A stretch of DNA of 64,000 bases from Brevundimonas bullata (GTDB taxonomy: Bacteria; Pseudomonadota; Alphaproteobacteria; Caulobacterales; Caulobacteraceae). Below, in pieces: positions 30,990 to 39,973 of this stretch. The notes below the pieces were generated by a model. The model saw only the letters and a program-made list of their open reading frames with translations. It had not been told where the DNA came from and did not search any database. A program made the position numbers and the translations under genes. The stretch spans positions 62,001-126,000 of the forward strand of contig NZ_QLLC01000001.1 in the NCBI RefSeq assembly GCF_003350205.1, read 5' to 3'. Position 1 is the first letter of the stretch. Each line of letters starts with the position of its first letter.

Positions 30990-31337
30990 TCACAGCATTC
31001 GGTCCAGCGAGGCGTTGATGCCGCGCCATTCGTCGGTCAGGGCGGCCAGCATGGCTTCGCCGCCGGGCGACAGGACGTAAAAGCGCTTCTTGCGCTTCTC
31101 CTCCTCGCGCCATTCGCTGGTCAGCAGCCCCTGCCCCTCCAGCCGGCGCAGCAGCGGATAGAGGGTTGATTCCTCCATCTCCAGCCCGTCCGCCGCCAGG
31201 GCCTGACGCAGGGTGTAGCCGTAGCGTTCGGTCCGCAGGCAGGCGAGCACCGCCAGCACCAGCGACCCGCGCCGCAGCTCCAGCCGCATCGTCTCGAACA
31301 GATCCTTGTCCACGCCGCGCCTCACTTGCCGCCACAT
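30990..31337 (-). CDS. PadR-family transcriptional regulator
   Basis: A 115-residue winged-helix repressor of the short PadR type. The DNA-binding domain reads GSLVLAVLACLRTERYGYTLRQAL, ESTLYPLLRRLEGQGLLTSEW (recognition helix) and KRKKRFYVLSPGGEAML (wing). The short C-terminal helix mediates dimerisation. The ATG at 31337 is directly downstream of a promoter with overlapping palindromes, so autorepression is likely. First gene of a three-gene operon. Confidence 0.9.
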   Translation of the reverse strand: MWRQVRRGVDKDLFETMRLELRRGSLVLAVLACLRTERYGYTLRQALAADGLEMEESTLYPLLRRLEGQGLLTSEWREEEKRKKRFYVLSPGGEAMLAALTDEWRGINASLDRML

Positions 31338-31354
31338 AGTGTGTGACGCACAGT

Positions 31355-31383
31355 GTATGCTACATACTGTATGAGGCTGTCAA
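31355..31383 (-). promoter_or_regulatory. padR promoter with overlapping palindromes
   Basis: On the minus strand a consensus -35 TTGACA lies at 31383-31378. Downstream, over the spacer and -10 region, are two overlapping inverted repeats: CATAC-T-GTATG (31363-31373) and GTATG-CTA-CATAC (31355-31367). A PadR dimer bound here would block the promoter. Confidence 0.55.
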
Positions 31384-31578
31384 CGACCTGGGTTATCGCG
31401 CCTTTGTCAGGACCAGCGGAGACCGTCAGGGATGCGCTCTATCCCGTCTCAACTTGCCGGAAAGGGCCGGATTGGCTAAACTGCGGCGCAGCGGACCGGG
31501 CCCCTCTGACGTCTGATGGCAGGCGTGATGTCGGACCGCATCGAGCGAGCTCGGTGCGCGACGGCCTCTTACGGTCGA

Positions 31579-31623
31579 TCCCCTTTCACGCGCGCGCCGT
31601 GGTCGCTCCCTAGCAAAGGGGAG
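31579..31623 (+). promoter_or_regulatory. Leader with two alternative pairings of the Shine-Dalgarno
   Basis: The ribosome-binding AAAGGGGAG (31615-31623), just before the TerC gene, can pair with TCCCCTTT (31579-31586, 8 bp) or with CTCCC (31606-31610, 5 bp). The two are mutually exclusive. TerC/Alx-family genes are often controlled by Mn-sensing yybP-ykoY riboswitches, but I do not see that consensus here. Confidence 0.4.
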
Positions 31624-31627
31624 TCCA

Positions 31628-32623
31628 ATGGACCTGATGACTTTCTTCCTGGCCGAATGGCTGGGCAAGCCGGCCTGGATGTGGCTGGCCTTCATGAGCG
31701 TCGTCGTGGCGCTCCTGGTGCTGGACCTGGGCGTCCTGCACAAGGATCAGCATGAGATCGGCGTGCGCGAGAGCCTGCTTTTGTCCGGCATGTATATCGC
31801 CGTCGCGCTATTGTTCGGGGGCTGGGTCTGGTGGGAGCTCGGCAGCCAGTCCGGCATCGAGTACCTGACCGGCTTCGCGATCGAGAAGTCGCTGGCGATG
31901 GACAATGTCTTCGTCATCGCCATGATCTTCGGCTACTTCGCCATTCCGCGCGCGCTTCAGCACCGGGTGCTGTTCTGGGGCATCCTGGGCGTGATCGTGC
32001 TCAGGGCCATCATGATTGGCGCGGGCGCGGCCCTGGTCAGTCAGTACGGCTGGGTGCTCTACATCTTCGCCGCCTTCCTGATATTCACCGGGATCAAGAT
32101 GTTCTTCGCCGGCGATGGTCACGCCGACGTGGGCGCCAATCCGCTGGTGAAGTGGATGCGCGGACATCTTCGCATCACCGACCATCTGCACGGGCAGAAG
32201 TTCTTTGTGCGGGCGCCGCACCCGAAGACGGGCCGCATGACGTTATGGGCCACGCCGTTGTTCCTGGCGCTGGTGATGATTGAGATCGCAGACGTGATCT
32301 TCGCGGTGGACTCGGTGCCGGCGATCTTCGCCATCACGACCGATCCCTACATCGTCTACACCTCGAACATCTTCGCCATTCTGGGACTGCGAGCGCTCTA
32401 TTTCGCGCTGGCGGCCATCATCCATCGCTTCGCCTATTTGAAGCAGGCGCTGGCTGTGTTGCTGGTGTTCATCGGCGGCAAGATTTTCGTGGCCGACCTG
32501 CTGGGCTGGGAGAAGTTCCCCGCCGAATGGTCGCTGGCGATCACGGCCCTCATCTTGGCGGCGGGGGTGATTTGGTCGCTTTGGAAGACGCGCGATCAGT
32601 CCGCCAAGGCGCCGCCCTTTTGA
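31628..32623 (+). CDS. TerC/Alx-family integral membrane protein
   Basis: A 331-residue transporter-like protein with about nine membrane segments. TerC family blocks are FAIEKSLAMDNVFVIAMIFGYFAIP (acidic residue in a membrane helix), HRVLFWGILGVIVLRAIMI, and EIADVIFAVDSVPAIFAIT (the acidic E..D...D motif linked to metal coordination). The family includes E. coli Alx, a pH- and manganese-regulated Mn exporter, and TerC of tellurite resistance. Manganese or other metal handling is the most likely role. A structured leader precedes it and a hairpin follows. Confidence 0.9.
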   Translation: MDLMTFFLAEWLGKPAWMWLAFMSVVVALLVLDLGVLHKDQHEIGVRESLLLSGMYIAVALLFGGWVWWELGSQSGIEYLTGFAIEKSLAMDNVFVIAMIFGYFAIPRALQHRVLFWGILGVIVLRAIMIGAGAALVSQYGWVLYIFAAFLIFTGIKMFFAGDGHADVGANPLVKWMRGHLRITDHLHGQKFFVRAPHPKTGRMTLWATPLFLALVMIEIADVIFAVDSVPAIFAITTDPYIVYTSNIFAILGLRALYFALAAIIHRFAYLKQALAVLLVFIGGKIFVADLLGWEKFPAEWSLAITALILAAGVIWSLWKTRDQSAKAPPF

Positions 32624-32631
32624 CTGACGAG

Positions 32632-32657
32632 GGGCCCGCTTCGGGAGAGGCGGGCCC
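32632..32657 (+). terminator. Hairpin after the TerC gene
   Basis: GGGCCCGC and GCGGGCCC form a perfect 8-bp stem with a 10-nt loop, 8 nt after the stop codon. No T-run follows, so this is terminator-like at best. Confidence 0.45.
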
Positions 32658-32729
32658 TGACCCTCACACCCCGTCTTCCCTTCCCCGCGAAACGGCGGCT
32701 AAGCTGGCGGCCAGTAGGGGGAAGTTTCC

Positions 32730-35378
32730 ATGTCACGTCGTCGTATCGCCGCGCGTCCGTTGCTGGCGCTCAGTTTGGTTCTGGCTGCCGCGGCCTCGCC
32801 GGCCCTGGCTCAGCAGAGCCCGCCGACGCAGGAGACGGTTTTGGGCCATGCGCCAGGCACGCGCATCACCCGGCCCGCCGAGGTGCGCCGCTATTTCGAG
32901 GCCCTGCGCGCCGCCGCTCCCGACCGCATGGTCATGGGCGACTATGGCGCCACCTGGGAAGGCCGCCCCCTGTTCTGGGCCGCCGTCGGCTCGCCCGCCA
33001 ACATCGCCCGGCTGGATGCGATCAAGGCCGCGACGCGGGCGCTGGGCGACCCGCGCCGCACCTCGCCGGATCAGGCCCGCGCCCTGATCGCTGACACCCC
33101 GGTCATCGTCTGGATGGCCTATTCGGTGCACGGCAACGAGATCAGCCCCGCCGACGCCGCCATGGCCGCCGCGCGCCGCCTGATGGACCCCGCCGACGCC
33201 GAGGCGCAAGGCTGGATGCAGAACGCCGTGGTCGTCTTCGTCCCGACCCAGAACCCGGACGGCCGCGACCGCTTCATCACCACCTTCGAGGCCGGCCTGG
33301 GCGCCCAGCCCAACCCCGATCCCCTGTCGGCAGAACGCTCAGAGCCCTGGCCCTCGGGCCGCTATAACCACAACCTGTTCGACCTGAACCGCGACTGGTT
33401 CATCCAGTCCCAGCCGGAAACGCAAGGTCACGCCGCCCTGATCCGCGACTGGCGGCCCCAGGTGCTGGTCGACTCCCACGAGATGGGCACGGATTCGAGC
33501 TTCTTCTTCCCGCCCGAGGCCAATCCGCTGAACCCCTGGATCTATCCTCAAATTCTGGACGCCCGCGAACGCTTCGGCCGCAACAACGGCGCGCGCTTTG
33601 ATCAGGCCGGCCTGGCCTATTTCACGCGTGAGACCTACGACGCCTTCTATCCCGGCTATGGCGACGGCTGGCCCGCCTATTTCGGCGCCGTCTCCATGAC
33701 CTATGAGCAGGGGTCGTCGCGCGGCCTGATGGCGCGCAGGCGCACCGGCGAGGTCATCACCTACGCCGACACGGTCAAGGGCCACCTGACCGCCAGCCTG
33801 TCGACCATCGAGACCGCCGCCCGCGACCGCGAGAAGCTGCTGAACGACTTCTACGCCTTCCACCGCGACGGGGTGGCGGGACGCGGCGCCTATGTCCTCT
33901 CCCGTTCCGCCGCCGTCGATCCGGCCGCCGCCGACAAGCTGGCGGGCCTGCTGGTGCGCTCCGGGCTAGAGGTCGGGCGCGCCACGGCCTCCTTCTCGGC
34001 CTGCGGTCAGAACTATCGCGCCGGCGACTATGTGGTGAATCTGTCCCAGCCCCAGCGTCGCATGGCCGAGGTCCTGCTGGCCAAGGAGGTGCCGCTGGAT
34101 CCGAAGTTCGTGGCGGAACAGGAAGCCCGCCGCGCGCGCGGTCTGGGCGACGAAATCTATGACCTGACCGGCTGGTCCATGCCCCTGCTGTTCAACGTGC
34201 CCAGCCAGAAGTGCGCGGGCGCGCCCTCGGTCCAGACCACGGCGGTCGGCCCCGAACTGATCCGCCCTGTCGCCATCGCCGGGTCGGACGCGACCTATGG
34301 CTATGCGATCAACCCCGGCACGGCGGGGATGCGCTTCCTGACCGCCGCCCTGAAGGAGAAGCTTCCGGTTCGTTCGATCGAGGAAGCCTTCACCCTGGAC
34401 GGCAAACCCTATGCGGGCGGCGCCTTCATCGTGCCGCGCAGCGGCAGCCCCGCCGATCTGGACGAGCGGGTGCGCCGCATCGCCGCCGACAGCGGGGCCG
34501 AGGTCACGGCCCTGGCGACGTCCTGGGTGTCCAGCGGCCCCAACGTCGGCTCGGACTACGCCTTCACCATCAAGGCCCCGCGCGTGGCCATGGCCTGGGA
34601 CGACCCCACCGACGCCGAGTCCGCCGGGTCGATCCGCCATGTGCTGGAACGCGAATACGGTTGGCCGGTGACGGCGGTCCGCACCCGCCGTCTCGGCAGC
34701 GCCGACCTGTCGCACTTTGAAGTGCTGATCCTGCCCTCGGGCGGCAATTATAAGAAGATTCTGGGCGCCGACGGCGTCGCCAGCTTGCGCGCCTGGGTCG
34801 AGGGCGGCGGCGTCCTGATCGGCGTCGGCTCGGCCAGCCGCCTGCTGACGGACCCCGACGCCAAGCTGCTGGACAGCCGCCGCGAAACCGCCGTGGCCCC
34901 CGAGGGCGACAAGAAGGACGCGGGCGAAGGCGCCACCGTTCCCGGCGTCGAAATCCCGTCGGAGGCCGACTATCTGGACCGCACCAACCACCACGGCTCG
35001 CCCGACTCCGTGGCCGGTGTCCTGGCCCACGCCGTCGTGGATCAGGAGCACTGGCTGGGCGCCGGCGTCGCGCGCGACCTCAGCGTCATGGTGCGCGGCG
35101 CGGACATCTATACGCCCCTGACCCGTGGCCAGGGGACCAATGTGGTGCGTCTGGCCGGGCCGGATGAGGTCCTGGCTTCGGGTCAGCTCTGGGCCGAGAA
35201 CCGGCGTCAACTGGCCTACAAGCCGGTGGCCATGGTCACGGAACTGGGCCGCGGACAGGTTGTGGCCTTCACCCAGGACGTGACCATGCGCGCCTTCCTC
35301 GAAGGCCTGAAGCCCCTCTTCCTCAACGCCGTCTTCCGTGGCCCCGCCCACACCTCGGGCGGCAACGACGAGGACTGA
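32730..35378 (+). CDS. M14 family zinc carboxypeptidase, secreted
   Basis: An 882-residue exported peptidase. A Sec signal peptide ends at about ASPALA-Q (residue 27). The M14 domain has zinc ligands H134 and E137 in HGNE and the third ligand in VDSHEMG; the substrate-binding Arg is in NLFDLNRDWF. The C-terminal 350 residues form a separate domain with VLILPSGGNYKKI and LRAWVEGGGVLIGVG, resembling the glutamine-amidotransferase-like domain often fused to large M14 enzymes. It is likely periplasmic and used for scavenging peptides. A small gene follows. Confidence 0.88.
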   Translation: MSRRRIAARPLLALSLVLAAAASPALAQQSPPTQETVLGHAPGTRITRPAEVRRYFEALRAAAPDRMVMGDYGATWEGRPLFWAAVGSPANIARLDAIKAATRALGDPRRTSPDQARALIADTPVIVWMAYSVHGNEISPADAAMAAARRLMDPADAEAQGWMQNAVVVFVPTQNPDGRDRFITTFEAGLGAQPNPDPLSAERSEPWPSGRYNHNLFDLNRDWFIQSQPETQGHAALIRDWRPQVLVDSHEMGTDSSFFFPPEANPLNPWIYPQILDARERFGRNNGARFDQAGLAYFTRETYDAFYPGYGDGWPAYFGAVSMTYEQGSSRGLMARRRTGEVITYADTVKGHLTASLSTIETAARDREKLLNDFYAFHRDGVAGRGAYVLSRSAAVDPAAADKLAGLLVRSGLEVGRATASFSACGQNYRAGDYVVNLSQPQRRMAEVLLAKEVPLDPKFVAEQEARRARGLGDEIYDLTGWSMPLLFNVPSQKCAGAPSVQTTAVGPELIRPVAIAGSDATYGYAINPGTAGMRFLTAALKEKLPVRSIEEAFTLDGKPYAGGAFIVPRSGSPADLDERVRRIAADSGAEVTALATSWVSSGPNVGSDYAFTIKAPRVAMAWDDPTDAESAGSIRHVLEREYGWPVTAVRTRRLGSADLSHFEVLILPSGGNYKKILGADGVASLRAWVEGGGVLIGVGSASRLLTDPDAKLLDSRRETAVAPEGDKKDAGEGATVPGVEIPSEADYLDRTNHHGSPDSVAGVLAHAVVDQEHWLGAGVARDLSVMVRGADIYTPLTRGQGTNVVRLAGPDEVLASGQLWAENRRQLAYKPVAMVTELGRGQVVAFTQDVTMRAFLEGLKPLFLNAVFRGPAHTSGGNDED

Positions 35379-35430
35379 TCCAGACATCGCTCTTAGCCGT
35401 CGGCCAAGGAAACAAGGAAAGGGAATATCC

Positions 35431-35649
35431 ATGACGCCAAACCCGCACGCGCCGCGTCCGCCCGGCGACCCTGGGCGGTGGACCATGCTGCAACAACGCA
35501 TTGACCGCAGTTTCTGGCAATGGGACCGCGACCTTGAGGCCGGCGCCGACGTCCTGACCCGTTTCGTCATCCTGCGACCGCCCGAGCGCCTCGACTACGA
35601 CACCTTCGACGAGGCCGAGGCCATGTTTGAGGCGATGGACGAGGGCTAG
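35431..35649 (+). CDS. Small hydrophilic protein (72 aa), unknown function
   Basis: A 72-residue acidic soluble protein with a proline-rich N-terminus and an aromatic/acidic centre, RSFWQWDRDLEAGADVLTRF. It starts at ATG 35431 after a strong AAGGAAAGGGA ribosome-binding site, 52 nt after the M14 peptidase gene. No family recognised. Confidence 0.6.
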   Translation: MTPNPHAPRPPGDPGRWTMLQQRIDRSFWQWDRDLEAGADVLTRFVILRPPERLDYDTFDEAEAMFEAMDEG

Positions 35650-35690
35650 ACGCCTAGCAAGACAGGCCTCGCGAGAAAAGGGCTCGACGC

Positions 35691-36956
35691 TCAGTCGGCC
35701 TCGACGGCCTCGCCGCCCTGCACCATCCGGGTCACGGCCATGTCGGCGGTGACATTGCCCAGGGTGCGGAAGATGTCGGGAATGACCTCGACCGCCAGCA
35801 GCAGGGGCAGCATCTCCAGCGGCACGCCCATGGCGATGCAGATGGGGGCGATGGAGGCGAAGAAGCTGGCCTGACCCGGCAGACCCACCGTCCCGATCGA
35901 GATCAGCACCGCCGTCAGCATGGCGGCGAACAACTGGCCCGCCGCGGGCTCGATGCCGAACAGGTGGGCGCAGTAGATGGCCACGCCCAGGTTGGCGACG
36001 GGGCTGGTGATGCGGAACACCGCCACCGCCAACGGCAGGACCAGGCCCGCCGTCGCCCGCCTGACCCCCAGCATGTCCACCGACCGCTCGACCATGACCG
36101 GCAGGCTGGCCAGCGACGACTGGGTCGAGAAGGCCACCACCTGGGCCGGCGCCGCCGCGCGGGCGAACCGCCCCAGGCTGACCCGGCCGAAGATGACCGC
36201 CAGCGGATAGAAGATCAGGCCGATGCCGATGCAGGCGATGGAGATCAGGGCCACATAGTGCAGCAGCACGCCCGCCGCGCTGGCCCCGGCCATCAGCCCC
36301 ACCCCGATCGACAGGGCGAAGACGCCCAGCGGCGCCGCCAGCAGCACCCAGCGGACGATGGTGATCATGGTCTCGCCGACCGCCTCGAAGAAGGTGATCA
36401 GCGGCACGCGCAGCCGGTCCGGCAGACCCGAGGCCGCGAAACCGAAGAAGACGGCGAAGACCACCATGCCCAGGATGGCGTCCTCGGCCGCCGCCCGGAT
36501 CGGGTTGGCCGGGGCGATGGTTTTCAGGAACTCGCTGAAGGGCGCGCCGGCGCTCAACCCTTCCGCGCCCTCGGGCTTGATGGCCAGCAGCAGGCGCGCG
36601 CCCTCAGGGTCGATGGGCCACAGGGCGTGCAGGCCGTAGGCCGCGCCCACGGCGTAGACGGTGGCGAAGACGATCAGCCCGCCGAACCAGGCCACCGCCC
36701 GCATCGCCAGTCGCCCGGTCCGCGCCGCGTCGGCGATGGAGGCGATGCCCGTCACCAGCAGGCTGAACACCAGGGGAATAATGGTCATGCGCAGGGCGTT
36801 GAGCCACAGCTGGCCCAGGGCCTGGATGAAGTCCGCGGTGACGTGACCGCCCGGCAGGCCCCACTTCTGCGCCGCCGCCCCGGCGACCAGGCCCAGCACA
36901 AGCGACAGCAGCACCAGGGTGCTCAGGGAAGTCAGAAAGGAACGCGCCGTTTTCAT
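35691..36956 (-). CDS. Dicarboxylate/amino acid:cation symporter (DAACS)
   Basis: A 421-residue Na+/H+ symporter of the GltP/DctA family. Recognised blocks are ALRMTIIPLVFSLLVTGIAS, the serine-rich re-entrant loop with STQSSLASLPVMVE, and the second loop region ISIGTVGLPGQASFFASIAPI. It takes up C4-dicarboxylates, glutamate or aspartate; specificity is not clear from sequence. The ATG at 36956 fits. It is downstream of, and on the same strand as, the TonB receptor, but separated from it by a strong terminator. Confidence 0.92.
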   Translation of the reverse strand: MKTARSFLTSLSTLVLLSLVLGLVAGAAAQKWGLPGGHVTADFIQALGQLWLNALRMTIIPLVFSLLVTGIASIADAARTGRLAMRAVAWFGGLIVFATVYAVGAAYGLHALWPIDPEGARLLLAIKPEGAEGLSAGAPFSEFLKTIAPANPIRAAAEDAILGMVVFAVFFGFAASGLPDRLRVPLITFFEAVGETMITIVRWVLLAAPLGVFALSIGVGLMAGASAAGVLLHYVALISIACIGIGLIFYPLAVIFGRVSLGRFARAAAPAQVVAFSTQSSLASLPVMVERSVDMLGVRRATAGLVLPLAVAVFRITSPVANLGVAIYCAHLFGIEPAAGQLFAAMLTAVLISIGTVGLPGQASFFASIAPICIAMGVPLEMLPLLLAVEVIPDIFRTLGNVTADMAVTRMVQGGEAVEAD

Positions 36957-37025
36957 AACGGCGACGCTATCAGCGCCCGTGGAACACGCCAGAGGAAATC
37001 GGCGACGCCCGGCTCGCCGTCCAGC

Positions 37026-37057
37026 AAAAAGGCGGGCCGGATCGCTCCGGCCCGCCT
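37026..37057 (-). terminator. Rho-independent terminator of the TonB receptor gene
   Basis: On the minus strand: GGCGGGCCGGA, a GCGA loop, TCCGGCCCGCC (perfect 11-bp stem, 37056-37031), then TTTTT (37030-37026). It lies 32 nt after the receptor stop codon and separates it from the symporter gene. Confidence 0.9.
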
Positions 37058-37088
37058 CTTCATGTCGGTCCGCCTGAAGGCGGGTCGA

Positions 37089-39740
37089 TCAGTATTTGAC
37101 GCGCAGGGTCGCCCCGTAGGTGCGCGGCTGGCCCATGAAGGCGTTGTAGGTCTGGGTGTCCAGCGCCGGGTTGAAGAAGGTCCCGTTCGGTTGAACCGTG
37201 TTCTGGAAGGCGGAACCTTGCAGCGGGGCGTTGATGGCCACCTGCTTGTATTCCTCGTCCGTCAGGTTCTGGGCCCAGATGTCCAGGGCCCAGCGGTCGT
37301 CGTCCGAACCCAGGGTGACGCGGCCGTTCACCAGGGTGAAGGCGTCCTGCATCTTGTAGGGCAGCAGGTCGGAGCCGGTGTTGTATTCGGTGGAATACTT
37401 GGCCGACAGGTTGAAGCCGACCTTCAGGCCCGCGCCGATCGAGCGGTCGAAGGCGACCGAACCCGTGGCCGACCATTCCGGCGCGAACGAGGCCCGCGCG
37501 CCCGGCAGCAGCGACAGCTGACGGAAGTTGCTCGGATTGGTCAGGTCGGCGGCGGTGAAGTCGCCGTACTTGGTGTCGGTGTAGGTCAGGCCGGTGGTGA
37601 GCGACAGGCCTTCGACCGGGGTGAACCAGACGAAGTCGGCGTCGAAGCCCTGCGATGTCAGCTCAGGGATGGATTCGACCACGAAGGCCGTGCCCAGGAA
37701 GGTGTTGAGCTGGAAGTCCTCGAAGGTCTGGTGGAAGTAGGTCAGGTTCAACAGGACCGTGCGGTCGAACAGGGTGTTCTTCAGACCCAGCTCATAGCTG
37801 TCGACGGTTTCCGAAGGGAACAGGAGCGAAGCGTTCGGGGTGATCGGCAGCGGGTTGGTCGCCGTCGCCCCTTGGACACGGTCCAGGTTGTAACCAAACG
37901 ACTTGTAGCCGCGGGCGTAGGAGCCGTAGGCCATGACCGAGTCGTTGAGACGATAGGCGGCCTTGATCGTGCCGCTCAGTTCGCCGTCGTCGGTCTCTTC
38001 CGAGATGCGGCGGTTGTCGAACAGGGGGTTGGCCCAGGGCAGGCAGATGTTGCCGGCGACGCCGCCCGCGCTGGCGGCTGCCGCCGCCGGCGACAGACCG
38101 GCGCCGATGAAGGCATTGGTCAGGTTAGTGACATTCCCCAGAACACCGCCGCAGGCCGCGCCGTTTGTGCCCAGATTGTCCTGAACCGCCAGCAGACGCT
38201 TCTTGTCCTGCGTATAGCGCAGGCCGAGGGTGACATCGAACTTGTCGGTGACGTGCCAGGTGTTGTTGGTGAACAGGGCCAGGGATTCCGAACGCTGGCT
38301 GTAGTGGTCCTGCACCCCATGACCGACGCCGAAGCCCGGTCCCGAAGGCGCCAGAGGTCCCGAGGTCGACGTGCCGCCGTTCACCAGGCAGCCGGCCAGG
38401 AACTGGGCCGTCGTGCCGGGCCGCGTCAGGCAGCCGATGATGGCGCCGCTTTGCGGAATGGCGCCGCCGGTGCCGGCGTTCAGCTGCGACGAGATCAGCA
38501 GGGACAGGAAGGGCGTGTAGCCGGCGCCGTACCAGTAGCTGTCGTCACGGCTGATGTTCTCACGCGTCGCGAAGACGCCGACCAGCCAGTCCAGCTTGTC
38601 GGTCGAGCCGGCCAGACGGAACTCCTGGGTCAGGTTGTTCAGCTCGAAGCCGTAACCGCCGTCATCCACACGATACAGCAGGTCCGCCGTCGTATAGTCG
38701 AGGTCCATGGCGTTGATCCCCTCCCAGTTCCGCCAGGAGCTGACCGAGGTCAGGGTGGCGTTCCACGAGGGGATGTCGATGTTGGCCTCGGCCGAGAAGC
38801 CCATGTCTTCCATGGTCTGGGCCGTGCTGCGGTTGGCGTAGGCCGTGCGCGAGAAGGGCAGAGCCCCGAAGCCGGGCGCCGGGGGCGTCTGCTGGCCGCC
38901 GACGGCGGTGACGGCGCCATAGGTCGGGCCGGTGCGGATCTGGGTCGAGACGCAGCAGTATTCGTCGCGCTTGGAATAGTCGGCGATCAGGCGGATCGAC
39001 ACCTCGTCCGAAGGCAGGATCAGCAGCTGGCCGCGCGCGGTCCAGAAGTTCTGGTTCTGATCGTCTTTTTCGGCGCGCGGACCGGCGCCGGTGACGACGT
39101 CGTAGAAGCCGTCACGCTCGCGCTTGGCCACATACAGGCGACCGGCGATCTGGTCGGTGATCGGGCCCGTGACCGAGCCGGCGACGCCCCAGGCGTTGAA
39201 GTTGCCGTAGGTGGCCTCGGCGTTGAAGCCGGGGGTGAAGGACGGAGCCTCGGAGATGATGTTGATGACGCCGGCCGAGGTGTTCTTGCCGAACAGGGTG
39301 CCCTGCGGCCCCTTCAGCACCTCGATACGGCTCAGTTCGCCCAGGTCGCCGAAGCCGACGCCGTTGCGCGAGCGATAGACGCCGTCGATGACCACGCCGA
39401 CCGAGCTTTCCAGACCGGGGTTGTCGCCGACCGTGCCGACGCCGCGGATACGGGCGGTGGTCGAGGCCTCCGACTGGGTCGAGGTGACGGTCATGCCCGG
39501 CGTCAGGATCTGCAGATCCTTGATGTCGCGCACCCCGGCGCCGTTCAGCGCTTCCTGCGACAGGGTCGTGACCACGATCGGCACGTCCTGCAGGTTCTGT
39601 TCACGCTTCTGGGCGGTGACGATGATGTCGTCGATCGTGGTCGGCCCGTCCTGGGCCGCGGCGGCCCCGGCGAAGCCAAAGGCGACGGCGCCGACAACGG
39701 CGACGGACGCCGTGCAGCGAAGGATAGTGTTGAAACGCAT
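37089..39740 (-). CDS. TonB-dependent outer membrane receptor
   Basis: An 883-residue outer-membrane barrel receptor. The signal peptide is MRFNTILRCTASVAVVGAVA...AAAAQ. The plug domain starts DDIIVTAQKREQNLQDVPI and has the RIRGVGTVGDNPGLESSVGVVIDGVYRSR region and EVLKGPQGTLFGKNTSAGVINI. The C-terminal barrel ends with the aromatic RVKY. The style is that of the large Caulobacterales/Sphingomonadales IroN/CirA-like group used for complex substrates (plant or siderophore compounds); ligand unknown. A long upstream frame extension is antisense shadow of nhaA. The ATG at 39740 is preceded by a 230-bp intergenic region. Confidence 0.93.
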   Translation of the reverse strand: MRFNTILRCTASVAVVGAVAFGFAGAAAAQDGPTTIDDIIVTAQKREQNLQDVPIVVTTLSQEALNGAGVRDIKDLQILTPGMTVTSTQSEASTTARIRGVGTVGDNPGLESSVGVVIDGVYRSRNGVGFGDLGELSRIEVLKGPQGTLFGKNTSAGVINIISEAPSFTPGFNAEATYGNFNAWGVAGSVTGPITDQIAGRLYVAKRERDGFYDVVTGAGPRAEKDDQNQNFWTARGQLLILPSDEVSIRLIADYSKRDEYCCVSTQIRTGPTYGAVTAVGGQQTPPAPGFGALPFSRTAYANRSTAQTMEDMGFSAEANIDIPSWNATLTSVSSWRNWEGINAMDLDYTTADLLYRVDDGGYGFELNNLTQEFRLAGSTDKLDWLVGVFATRENISRDDSYWYGAGYTPFLSLLISSQLNAGTGGAIPQSGAIIGCLTRPGTTAQFLAGCLVNGGTSTSGPLAPSGPGFGVGHGVQDHYSQRSESLALFTNNTWHVTDKFDVTLGLRYTQDKKRLLAVQDNLGTNGAACGGVLGNVTNLTNAFIGAGLSPAAAAASAGGVAGNICLPWANPLFDNRRISEETDDGELSGTIKAAYRLNDSVMAYGSYARGYKSFGYNLDRVQGATATNPLPITPNASLLFPSETVDSYELGLKNTLFDRTVLLNLTYFHQTFEDFQLNTFLGTAFVVESIPELTSQGFDADFVWFTPVEGLSLTTGLTYTDTKYGDFTAADLTNPSNFRQLSLLPGARASFAPEWSATGSVAFDRSIGAGLKVGFNLSAKYSTEYNTGSDLLPYKMQDAFTLVNGRVTLGSDDDRWALDIWAQNLTDEEYKQVAINAPLQGSAFQNTVQPNGTFFNPALDTQTYNAFMGQPRTYGATLRVKY

Positions 39741-39973
39741 AATGGCGGCTCCCCGGCTCTGTGGCCCGGTCGCCCGCGGCGACCGTGGCGATTCCTGTCC
39801 CTGTCGATCCACGCTCATTGAACGTCGTGAATTCGCATTCCCTAGGCGTAAGCCAGGGTCAGCACAGCGACAAGCAGGCGTGAGACGTAGGAACGGCGAT
39901 TTCGTCCAACATCGCTCTATATGTGGCGGGAAAGCGACAAAAAACGGTTCCGCTAGGTCAATATTACCAGCGT

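Noticed and set aside
31384..31627. yybP-ykoY manganese riboswitch before the TerC gene
   Set aside because: The GGGGAG near the gene is the ribosome-binding site and the rest of the consensus is not visible.
35964..39821. A 1,285-codon open frame antisense to the symporter and TonB receptor genes
   Set aside because: Low-complexity translation with no motif; both genes on the opposite strand are certain.
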